Assembly: GCA_017307315.1 (NCBI GenBank)
Contig: JAFKFF010000098.1
Location: 6,174-33,829 of the forward strand
DNA from: Alphaproteobacteria bacterium
Lineage (GTDB): Bacteria > Pseudomonadota > Alphaproteobacteria > Micropepsales > Micropepsaceae
Length of the DNA: 27,656 nt
Direction of reading: 5' to 3'
In this document: positions 16,709 through 23,570 of the stretch, piece after piece
Layout of the letters: each line of letters starts with the position of its first letter
Position numbering within the stretch: position 1 is the stretch's first letter
The notes under the pieces: model-generated
Told to the model about the DNA's origin: nothing
Databases searched by the model: none
What the model saw: the letters and a program-made list of their open reading frames with translations, nothing else
Made by a program: the position numbers and the translations under genes

Positions 16709-18688
16709 ATGGGGGCTTACATGTCGGCAGCCGGCAAACTCGATTTTCAAGGCGATTTCGACGCGCAGGGACAGTTGGTCGAAACGCCGTACCGCCCCCA
16801 GCTGGTCAAAAACGCTGCGCCGGCCGTGCGGGTCCGTCAGGTCGTGGAGCGAGAGCCGGAAGCCCGTTCCGTTCATGCGCCCATGCCCGGCCCGCTGTTC
16901 ACCAGGCCGGCCCCGGCCGACCTGATCCTGGACCGTTCGCGCGACATCCTTCTGACCGCTTTCGGCAAGGCGACCCTGACCGATCGTTACCTGATGCCGG
17001 GCGAAAGCTTCCAGGACATGTTCGCGCGCGTCTCCTGTGCCTATGCCGACGATGTCGCCCATGCCCAGCGTCTTTATGATGCGATGAGCCAACTCTGGTT
17101 CATGCCCGCCACTCCGATTCTGTCCAACGGCGGCACCAAGCGTGGCCTGCCGATCTCCTGTTTTCTCAACGATGTCTCCGATTCGCTCGACGGCATCGTC
17201 GGGGTGTGGAACGAGAATGTGGCGCTGGCCTCCAATGGCGGCGGCATCGGCACTTATTGGGGCAAGGTCCGCTCCATCGGCGAGAAGGTGAAGACCGGCC
17301 AGACCTCCGGCATCATTCCCTTCATTCATGTGATGGACGGGCTGACCCTGGCGATCAGCCAGGGCTCGCTGCGGCGCGGCTCCGCGGCGGTCTATCTCGA
17401 CATCTCGCATCCCGAGATCGAGGAGTTCCTGGAAATCCGCAAGGCTTCCGGCGATTTCAACCGCAAGGGTCTCAATCTCCATCACGGCATCAACATCACC
17501 GACGAATTCATGCAATGCGTGAAGGAGGGCAAGATGTTCGGGCTGAAGAGCCCCAAGACCGGCGAGGTGCTGCGCGAGGTCAATGCGCGCCAGCTCTGGC
17601 AGCGTATTCTGGAAACGCGCTTGCAGACGGGCGAGCCCTATATCCTGAACATCGACGCGGTGAACCGCGCCTTGCCGAAACATCAGCGCGATCTGGGTCT
17701 TAAGGTTAACACCTCCAATCTCTGCAGCGAGATCACGCTGCCGACCGGCATCGATCACACCGGCGAGGACCGCACCGCCGTCTGCTGCCTGTCTTCGCTC
17801 AACATCGAGACCTGGGACCAGTGGTCGGAAGCGGAAGGCTTTGTCGAGGACGTGCTGCGCATGCTCGACAATGTGCTGACCAGCTTCATCGAGACCGCGC
17901 CCGACAGCATGAAGCGCGCCAAATATTCCGCCCTGCGCGAGCGCTCGGTCGGCCTGGGCGTGATGGGCTTTCATTCCTTCCTTCAGTCCAAGAACATCCC
18001 CATGGAAAGCGCCATGGCGAAGTCGTGGAATCTGCGTATCTTCAAGAAGATACGGCGGGAAGCGGATGCGGCGTCTTATATACTGGCCGAAGAGCGCGGC
18101 GCCTGTCCGGATGCCGCCGAGAAGGGGATGAAGGCCCGTTTCAGCCACAAGATTGCGATCGCGCCCACCGCTTCGATCAGCATCATCTGTGGGGGCACTT
18201 CGGCCTGCGTCGAGCCGATCCCGGCCAATGTCTATACCCACAAGACCCTCTCGGGCGCCTTCTCGGTCCGCAATCCCTATCTGCAGGATCTGCTGGAATC
18301 GAAAGGTCTCAACACCCCCGCCATCTGGCAGTCGATCGTCGAGCATGAAGGCTCGGTGGCGCATCTGGACGAGTTGACGGAAGAAGAGAAATCCGTTTTC
18401 CGCACCGCCTTCGAGATCGACCAGCGTTGGGTGGTGGAACTCGCCGCCGACCGCACGCCCTATATCTGTCAAAGCCAGTCGCTCAACCTGTTCCTGCCGG
18501 CCGACATCGACAAATGGGATTTGCACATGCTGCATTGGACGGCGTGGGAGCGGGGCATCAAGAGCCTTTATTATTGCCGCTCCAAGTCCATCAGCCGGGC
18601 CGGTTTCGCCGGTCAGTTGGAAAAGAAGGGCGGCAAAATCGTGGCCGAAACCCGCACCGATTATGAAGAGTGCCTGGCATGTCAATAA
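16709..18688 (+). CDS. nrdA: Class I ribonucleotide reductase, large (alpha) subunit
   Basis: Catalytic subunit that reduces ribonucleoside diphosphates to deoxyribonucleotides. It has 659 residues from the ATG at 16709; the ATG at 16721 is an alternative start. Active-site elements are PISCFL (C151), the SNLCSE triad (N337, C339, E341) and the Cys pair C359/C360 in AVCCLSSLN. The radical-transfer tyrosines are Y621-Y622 (SLYYCRSKS). The C-terminal tail ends EECLACQ, with a redox-active CxxC at 655-658. The first 70 residues do not look like an ATP-cone, and the length is about 100 shorter than E. coli NrdA, so dATP feedback through the alpha subunit may be absent. nrdB follows with a 10-nt overlap. 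Confidence 0.95.
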   Translation: MGAYMSAAGKLDFQGDFDAQGQLVETPYRPQLVKNAAPAVRVRQVVEREPEARSVHAPMPGPLFTRPAPADLILDRSRDILLTAFGKATLTDRYLMPGESFQDMFARVSCAYADDVAHAQRLYDAMSQLWFMPATPILSNGGTKRGLPISCFLNDVSDSLDGIVGVWNENVALASNGGGIGTYWGKVRSIGEKVKTGQTSGIIPFIHVMDGLTLAISQGSLRRGSAAVYLDISHPEIEEFLEIRKASGDFNRKGLNLHHGINITDEFMQCVKEGKMFGLKSPKTGEVLREVNARQLWQRILETRLQTGEPYILNIDAVNRALPKHQRDLGLKVNTSNLCSEITLPTGIDHTGEDRTAVCCLSSLNIETWDQWSEAEGFVEDVLRMLDNVLTSFIETAPDSMKRAKYSALRERSVGLGVMGFHSFLQSKNIPMESAMAKSWNLRIFKKIRREADAASYILAEERGACPDAAEKGMKARFSHKIAIAPTASISIICGGTSACVEPIPANVYTHKTLSGAFSVRNPYLQDLLESKGLNTPAIWQSIVEHEGSVAHLDELTEEEKSVFRTAFEIDQRWVVELAADRTPYICQSQSLNLFLPADIDKWDLHMLHWTAWERGIKSLYYCRSKSISRAGFAGQLEKKGGKIVAETRTDYEECLACQ

Positions 18689-19767
18689 ATTTGGGAAACG
18701 TTGACCCCCGCAGCCTGATCGGGACGGGCAAGGTGGGGCTTCTCACCTCCAGCGGCACCTATGACGTGGAGCGCTATCCCTGGGCCTATGAATGCTGGAA
18801 GCGCCAGCAGCAGACCCATTGGATGGGCGAGGAAGTGCCCTTGGGCGCCGACATCAAGGACTGGCAGTCCGGCCATCTTACCGATGCCGAAAAGGGCCTG
18901 CTGACCCAGATCTTCCGCTTCTTCACCCAAAGCGATGTCGAAGTCGGCGACAATTATCTCAAGCGCTACATCCCGATCTTCCAGCCGCTGGAAGTGCAGA
19001 TGATGATGGCCGCCTTCACCAACATGGAGACGGTGCATATCGACGCCTATGCGTTGTTGCTGAAGACCTTGGGGATGCCCAAGACCGAATTCGAAGCCTT
19101 CCGCGATTATGACGCGATGCGCGCCAAGGCCGATTACATGCACACATTCGGCGTCGGCACCGTTGCGGATGTGGCGCGCACCCTGGCCATGTTCGGCGCC
19201 TTCACCGAAGGCATGGCGCTGTTCGCCAGCTTCGCCATGCTGCTGAACTTCCCCCGTCACAACAAGATGAACGGCATGGGCCAGATCGTGTCCTGGTCGG
19301 TGCGCGACGAAAGCCTGCACTGCGAGGGCATCACCAAGCTCTATCACGCCTGGAACGAGGAGACCGGCGCGGTCACCAAATCGGTGCGCGACGACATCAT
19401 GGACGTCGCCAAGACCATGGTCGGCCTGGAAGAGCGTTTCGTCGACCTCGCCTTCAGCCTTGGCGAGATCAAGGGCATGACGCCTGCCGACATCAAATCC
19501 TATGTCCGCTATATCGCCGACTGGCGCCTGACCCAGCTGCGGCTGTCGCCCGCCTTCGGAAATTTCGAAGAGACCGAATCCGGCTACAAGCAGATCAAGC
19601 CGCATCCCTTGCCCTGGCTGGTGGAGATCCTGAACGGGGTCGAGCACGCCAATTTCTTCGAGCAGCGCGCGACGGAATATTCCAAGGGCGCCACCAGCGG
19701 CTCCTGGGATGGTCAGGGCGGGGTGTGGGATTCCTTCGACCGGCGCAATCGCGCGGCGGCGGAATAA
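18679..19767 (+). CDS. nrdB: Class I ribonucleotide reductase, small (beta) subunit
   Basis: The beta subunit holds the di-iron tyrosyl radical cofactor that starts catalysis in NrdA. I chose ATG 18679 (MSINLGNVDPRSL, 362 residues) over the in-frame GTG 18670. It overlaps the nrdA stop, implying coupling. Metal ligands are D86 (QSDVEVGDNY), E117 and H120 (NMETVHIDAYALLL), E177 (GAFTEGMALF), and E211 and H214 (VRDESLHCEG). The radical tyrosine Y124 sits at the same spacing from E117 as Y122 from E115 in E. coli, which supports a tyrosyl-radical enzyme (class Ia-like). The stop abuts the stop of the convergent downstream gene with no gap. Confidence 0.96.
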   Translation: MSINLGNVDPRSLIGTGKVGLLTSSGTYDVERYPWAYECWKRQQQTHWMGEEVPLGADIKDWQSGHLTDAEKGLLTQIFRFFTQSDVEVGDNYLKRYIPIFQPLEVQMMMAAFTNMETVHIDAYALLLKTLGMPKTEFEAFRDYDAMRAKADYMHTFGVGTVADVARTLAMFGAFTEGMALFASFAMLLNFPRHNKMNGMGQIVSWSVRDESLHCEGITKLYHAWNEETGAVTKSVRDDIMDVAKTMVGLEERFVDLAFSLGEIKGMTPADIKSYVRYIADWRLTQLRLSPAFGNFEETESGYKQIKPHPLPWLVEILNGVEHANFFEQRATEYSKGATSGSWDGQGGVWDSFDRRNRAAAE

Positions 19768-21354
19768 TCAGCTTCCCGCCGGCCTCAGCCGCGCCATCGC
19801 CTCGGGCATGGCCGGCGTGTTTTGCGGCACATAGAGCCTGGTGCGGCTCTTCAGGTGCGAGACGCGATGGATGTCCATCTGCCGGGCCAGTGCGCGCAGG
19901 CAGAACAATTCTTCCTTGGTCGCAATCTCGAAGGCCGCATATTCGCGCATGCCATCCTGCAACTCGCGGTCGCTGACCGCATCGTCAAACAGGCTGGCCC
20001 AGGCGTCGCCTTCCGACGCGATGCCGGCGCCTTCGTCGAAATGGATCTTGCGGCGGTCGCGGATCGCCATCGGAAGCTCGCCCGGGTAAAGGTCGTAAAG
20101 CGCGCGCAAGGGCTGCTTGCCTTGCGGATAGCCATCGACCGTCTTGAGCAGGGCGGCGGCGTCCAGGCCAAGGGCATATTCGGCCAGCACCGGGTCCAGG
20201 AAGGGCTCACGGATTTCCAGTTCGAACCGCATCGAACAGCGGTCCACCCGCTGCAGGTTGGCCCGGTGCATCATCGAGAGGCATTGTTCCTGGACATTGC
20301 GGCCCAGCGCGGTCGATTGCGCGAAGCTGTGTTCCAGCGGGCCATATCCAGCGAACAATTCGTCGGCGCCTTCGCCGCACAGGGCGACACGATAACCATC
20401 CTCGTGAATGCGGCGTGAAATCAGATAGGCATAGAGGCTGGGGCGCAGGATGGCGGGCTCGAAGGCCTCGGCCACGCCGGCCACGCGTTCCAGCAGCGAC
20501 AGCGTTTCGCCGCTTTGCGGATCGAACGCCACCTCGCGCATGTCCATGCCCGAGGCGCCGGCATAAGCCCTGGCATATTGGAGGTCGGGCGCATCCGGGC
20601 CGGCGATGATATAGCCCGGCATCTCGGGCCGGTGACGGCGGGCATAATGCATCATCAGAGTGGAATCGATGCCGCCGCTGAAGAGGCTCGCGACAGGCAG
20701 GTCGGGCGGAAGCCGCAGGCGCACGGCTTCGGCCAAAATGGCATCCAGTTCCCGCGCCGATCCCGTCCTGGGCGAAGCGGGCAATTGATAGAATTGGCGG
20801 CAGAAATTGCGCGTCAAGAGATAGCCCGGCGGTAGAAGCATCACATCCCCTTCGGGACTGGCTTCCAAAAGCGGCTTGATCTCGGAGCAGAACAGAAAGC
20901 GTGTGCCGGACTGGATGAGATAGAGCGGTTTGACGCCGAAAGGATCGCGCGCCGCCAGAAATTCTCCCGTCGAAGTGTCGACCGCGACGAAGGCATACAT
21001 GCCGTTCAAGCGCTTGAACGCCTGCGCGCCCCAGACCTGAAGCGCATTGGCCAGAACTTCGGTGTCGTTTTCGGTGCGGAAAGGGACGCCGAGCTTTTCC
21101 AGTTCCGCGCGCAATGTCGCGTGGTTGTAGATCTCGCCATTCATCGCGACCAGCAGCCGGCCATCGAAAGAGGCTTGCGGCTGCGTGCCCTGGCGCGGAT
21201 CGACGATGCGCAGGCGTCGCGTGCCCATGGCGATATCCTTGGCCGGGCACGCGATGGGGTCGCTGATGTCGCCGCGATGCGCAATGCCCGCGATCAGGCG
21301 CCGGACAGTCTCTTCCGCGCCATCCCAATTGATTGCCGCTGCGATGCCGCACAT
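19768..21354 (-). CDS. asnB: Asparagine synthetase (glutamine-hydrolysing)-like amidotransferase
   Basis: A 528-residue two-domain enzyme. The N-terminal Ntn glutaminase has the nucleophile C2 (MCGIAAA), RRLRIVD (46-52), NGEIYN (72-77) and D97. The synthetase domain has the ATP pyrophosphatase loop SGGIDS (226-231), ALCGEGADELFAGYG and EIREPFLDP, so both halves look catalytically intact. The natural acceptor is probably aspartate, giving asparagine. However, AsnB paralogues also amidate cell-wall or secondary-metabolite substrates, and the C-terminal tail here (SHLKSRTRLYVPQNTP) does not settle it. It is the last of three same-strand genes (67 nt after the persulfide dioxygenase gene) and converges on nrdB with zero spacing. 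Gene symbol given with reservation. Confidence 0.85.
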   Translation of the reverse strand: MCGIAAAINWDGAEETVRRLIAGIAHRGDISDPIACPAKDIAMGTRRLRIVDPRQGTQPQASFDGRLLVAMNGEIYNHATLRAELEKLGVPFRTENDTEVLANALQVWGAQAFKRLNGMYAFVAVDTSTGEFLAARDPFGVKPLYLIQSGTRFLFCSEIKPLLEASPEGDVMLLPPGYLLTRNFCRQFYQLPASPRTGSARELDAILAEAVRLRLPPDLPVASLFSGGIDSTLMMHYARRHRPEMPGYIIAGPDAPDLQYARAYAGASGMDMREVAFDPQSGETLSLLERVAGVAEAFEPAILRPSLYAYLISRRIHEDGYRVALCGEGADELFAGYGPLEHSFAQSTALGRNVQEQCLSMMHRANLQRVDRCSMRFELEIREPFLDPVLAEYALGLDAAALLKTVDGYPQGKQPLRALYDLYPGELPMAIRDRRKIHFDEGAGIASEGDAWASLFDDAVSDRELQDGMREYAAFEIATKEELFCLRALARQMDIHRVSHLKSRTRLYVPQNTPAMPEAMARLRPAGS

Positions 21355-21421
21355 GCCGGAAAATCCCCAAAAAGCAGCGGAGGGTAGGCGGCACGGGGTT
21401 AACGGGCCGATAACCGTGAAA

Positions 21422-22453
21422 TCAGAGGCCGCTCAGGGGCAAGCCGCTCTCGCGCCAGGCTTTGATCCCGCCATCCAGCGCCGCGGCATGGGTATAGCCC
21501 AACTCGCGCAACGTGGCGGCGGCGAGGGTGGAGATCTGTCCGAACTCGCAGCAGACCAGGATGCGCTCGGTGGGATCGGGCAACTCCGAATTGACGCGCA
21601 ATTCCAGCTGGCCGCGCGGCAGGTGGCGCGCGCCGGGAATATGGCCGGCGGCGAAAGCTTCCTTCTCGCGCACGTCCAGAAGCACCAGCTCCAGATCGTT
21701 GCGCTTCACCCGCTCCGCCAGTTCGGCCATCGAGATGAAGGCGATATTGGCGGCGGCGTCGGACAGAAGCTGCGCCACGGTCTTGCCGCCGCTCATATTG
21801 GTGCGCAAGGCTTCGGTGAGATGAGTGGGCGCCTCCAGATTGAGCGCGCGCATCATCTCGACAAATTCGGTGCGGTCGCGCTTCTGCAGCCGGGGGTTTT
21901 TGGCGATCTCATCGCCGATGGTGGAGTGGCTGCGCCCCTTATAGTCGTGCGCGGGATAAACCTTCAGCGCCGGATCGAGTCTGAGCAGGCGGTTGAACAG
22001 GCTGTCATGCAGCGCCTCGGGATCGCCGGTGGGAAGATCGGTGCGCCCGGTGCCGCCAATCAGCAAAGTATCGCCGGTGAAGACCCGGTCCTCGGCAATC
22101 ATGCACATGGAATCGCGGGTGTGGCCGGGCGTGTGCAATGCCGTCAGCCGCATCTCGCCCACCCGCAGGATCTCGCCGTCGCAAAGCCGGAAGTCGGCAT
22201 AGGGGGCGGGCGACAGGCGATGGGTGACCACTTTGGCTTTCAACCGCCGGCCCAGTTCCTTGGCGGCGGAAAAATGATCGGCATGGGTGTGGGTGTCGAG
22301 GACATAATGGATGCGCAAACTGTCCTTCGCCGCCAGCCCCAGATAGTGATCGATCTGCTTGAGATTGGGATCGATCAGGACGGCGGCATGGGTTTCGCCG
22401 CAACCCAGAAGGTAGGACTGGCATCCCCCGGTCGGAATCTGCTCGAAGATCAT
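21422..22453 (-). CDS. Persulfide dioxygenase-like metallo-beta-lactamase fold protein fused to rhodanese
   Basis: A 343-residue two-domain protein. Residues 1-210 are an ETHE1/Blh-type metallo-hydrolase: THTHADH at 54-60 (H55, H57, D59, H60), H111 (HTPGHT), D128 (FTGDTL) and H169 (YPAHDY). Further family blocks are GRTDLPTGDPEALHDSLF and STIGDEIAKNPRL. This class oxidises glutathione persulfide to sulfite using a single iron. Residues about 235-343 are a rhodanese domain with the active-site loop CCEFGQIS; the likely nucleophile is C302. Fusions of this kind move sulfur between thiosulfate, sulfite and persulfide. Sulfide detoxification is therefore the likely role. It lies 43 nt after a GIY-YIG gene on the same strand. 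Confidence 0.88.
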   Translation of the reverse strand: MIFEQIPTGGCQSYLLGCGETHAAVLIDPNLKQIDHYLGLAAKDSLRIHYVLDTHTHADHFSAAKELGRRLKAKVVTHRLSPAPYADFRLCDGEILRVGEMRLTALHTPGHTRDSMCMIAEDRVFTGDTLLIGGTGRTDLPTGDPEALHDSLFNRLLRLDPALKVYPAHDYKGRSHSTIGDEIAKNPRLQKRDRTEFVEMMRALNLEAPTHLTEALRTNMSGGKTVAQLLSDAAANIAFISMAELAERVKRNDLELVLLDVREKEAFAAGHIPGARHLPRGQLELRVNSELPDPTERILVCCEFGQISTLAAATLRELGYTHAAALDGGIKAWRESGLPLSGL

Positions 22454-22496
22454 GCGCGAAATTCTCCCCGCCGCGCACTGTGCCAGAAAAGGAAGA

Positions 22497-22751
22497 TCAA
22501 GGCGACCGCAGTGCCGCCCGAAAGAGGCGGTCGTGCTTCAAGGCATATTCCCGGGCCATCGCTTTGCGGCGGGTGCGGTGCTTTTCGGCATAGATCAGGG
22601 TCCAAACCTGACCGCGGGTAAATTTGGCGCCTTTGGCGTTCCTGCCATTGTGCTCGGCGAGGCGGCGGTCCAGGTCCAAGGTCCAGCCGACATAAGTCCT
22701 GGTCTTTCCGGCTTTGCTTCGTGCGATCAGGACATAGACGAAGGATGGCAT
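22497..22751 (-). CDS. GIY-YIG domain protein (putative small endonuclease)
   Basis: An 84-residue single-domain protein starting at the ATG at 22749-22751 (MPSFVYVLIARSKAGKTRTY). The two hallmark strands are FVYVLIAR and TYVGWT, followed by DLDRRLAEHNGRNAKGAKFT (about 29-48), which carries the conserved Arg and the glycine turn. The conserved C-terminal helix has a Glu (MAREYALK). It belongs to the UPF0213/YhbQ-like group of small GIY-YIG proteins, whose substrates are poorly known; DNA cleavage or repair is only inferred. The reading frame is open 38 codons further upstream, but that part is not conserved in appearance and runs through a large inverted repeat. The ribosome binding site is weak (AGAAAGAACC). 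Confidence 0.85.
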   Translation of the reverse strand: MPSFVYVLIARSKAGKTRTYVGWTLDLDRRLAEHNGRNAKGAKFTRGQVWTLIYAEKHRTRRKAMAREYALKHDRLFRAALRSP

Positions 22752-22764
22752 GGTTCTTTCTGAG

Positions 22765-22797
22765 GTATTTTTGCGTTTCGTTGAACCGCAAAAATAC
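22765..22797. repeat. Perfect inverted repeat with possible long hairpin upstream of the GIY-YIG gene
   Basis: GTATTTTTGCG (22765-22775) and CGCAAAAATAC (22787-22797) are perfect reverse complements. Past a single T-C mismatch the stem can continue with TTC/GAA around a 3-nt GTT loop, so nearly the whole 33 nt forms one hairpin. It lies 14 nt upstream of the GIY-YIG start in its presumed 5' leader. It could be an operator, an RNA hairpin affecting translation, or a terminator-like element for transcription coming from the right. The remainder of the gap to the marR start (22798-23009) holds a GC-rich inverted repeat (22931-22947) and the MarR operator. Confidence 0.8.
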
Positions 22798-22964
22798 TCC
22801 ATCTCCTTGATTGTCGCGGTCCCGGGCGGAATTGCCCGGCGCCAGCGTCGTGGCAACCGGTTCACATTTTTCCTGGAGCCGCTTCAGGTCCGCTATTTCC
22901 GCAAGGCTGGCAAGGCGCAATTGTAGGGTGCGGCGGCCCGGCCGCCGGCGTATATGCTTGCCGA

Positions 22965-22989
22965 AGCAATGATTGCTGACGCAATTATT
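22965..22989. promoter_or_regulatory. Palindromic operator upstream of the marR-efflux operon
   Basis: Three copies of one 5-mer half-site alternate in orientation: GCAAT (22966-22970), ATTGC (22972-22976) and GCAAT (22981-22985). The first two form a perfect 13-nt palindrome AGCAATGATTGCT (22965-22977). The last two form a second palindrome centred on TGAC, whose arms (AATGATTGC and GCAATTATT, 22968-22989) pair at 8 of 9 positions. It ends 20 nt before the marR start, where a MarR-type repressor would block its own promoter. The repeat is seen directly; binding by this MarR is inferred. Confidence 0.7.
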
Positions 22990-23009
22990 ACCCCAACCGG
23001 GACAGGGAT

Positions 23010-23570
23010 ATGCGGCCTTTTTATCGCGCCACCCATTACGGCATGGAAAATTCCGTCGGCTACCTGATCCGGCGAACCTCCAACCTGATGCTGCCGCAGA
23101 TGGAGGCGCTGTTCGCGGACCAGTCCCTGACATTTTCGCAATGGACGGTGCTGATGGCCTTGCGCGAGTGGGGCCATTCCACCTCGGCGGAACTGGCGCG
23201 CGATATCTGTCACGATGCGGGCTCGCTGACCCGCATTCTGGATGAATTGGAGCAGCGTGACCTGGTTCAACGGGTCCGCAGCGAAACCGATCGCCGTGTC
23301 GTCACCTTGAGCATGACGCCCAAGGGGCTGACGATGGTCGAAATCTTGCTTCCCCGCGTGGTCGCGCATTGGAATGGGCTTCTGGCCGGGTTCAGCCATC
23401 TGGAAATCAAGCTTCTGATCAAGCTTCTGTCGCGGCTGACCGCGGCGACGGAAGGAAAGCGCAACCAGGACAATCCGCGCCCACGCCGGCAGGCGGAAAA
23501 GCAGTCCATCCCGGTCCGGCGCCGCGGCGAACGCCGCGAGCATCGCCACCGGCGGGAACATCAGTCATGA
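23010..23570 (+). CDS. MarR-family transcriptional regulator of the efflux operon
   Basis: A 186-residue winged-helix regulator starting at ATG 23010, with AGGGAT upstream. The HTH spans about 40-85 (SQWTVLMALREWGHSTSAEL, then DAGSLTRILDELEQRDLV) and the wing has the family signature SETDRRVVTLSMTPKG (91-106, with D94, R95, R96). Dimerisation helices flank this at about 12-35 and 108-145. The C-terminal 35 residues are very rich in Arg and charged residues, beyond the usual MarR end, and overlap the start of the outer-membrane factor gene by 4 nt. MarR proteins next to EmrAB pumps usually repress the pump and release DNA when they bind its substrates. That is the likely role here, supported by the palindromic site upstream. 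Confidence 0.92.
   Translation: MRPFYRATHYGMENSVGYLIRRTSNLMLPQMEALFADQSLTFSQWTVLMALREWGHSTSAELARDICHDAGSLTRILDELEQRDLVQRVRSETDRRVVTLSMTPKGLTMVEILLPRVVAHWNGLLAGFSHLEIKLLIKLLSRLTAATEGKRNQDNPRPRRQAEKQSIPVRRRGERREHRHRREHQS

Noticed and set aside
16571..18685. 704-codon open frame on the minus strand opposite nrdA
   Set aside because: It is a shadow of nrdA: the nrdA strand has all active-site motifs, while the reverse product has no recognisable domain. Long antisense frames are common in GC-rich coding sequence.
21004..21019. Perfect 16-nt palindrome GTTCAAGCGCTTGAAC
   Set aside because: It lies inside the coding sequence of the asparagine-synthetase-like gene and does not fit the GTTC-N7-GTTC direct-repeat LexA operator; likely chance from codon use.
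21185..22621. 478-codon plus-strand frame opposite the persulfide dioxygenase and asparagine-synthetase-like genes
   Set aside because: Spans two well supported minus-strand genes and shows no domain of its own.
22752..22865. N-terminal extension of the GIY-YIG frame by 38 codons
   Set aside because: The extension is basic, unconserved in appearance and passes through the inverted repeat; the domain starts at the ATG at 22749-22751.
23369..23566. Upstream extension of the NodT-like frame
   Set aside because: It overlaps marR and would bury the clear lipoprotein signal peptide that starts at ATG 23567.
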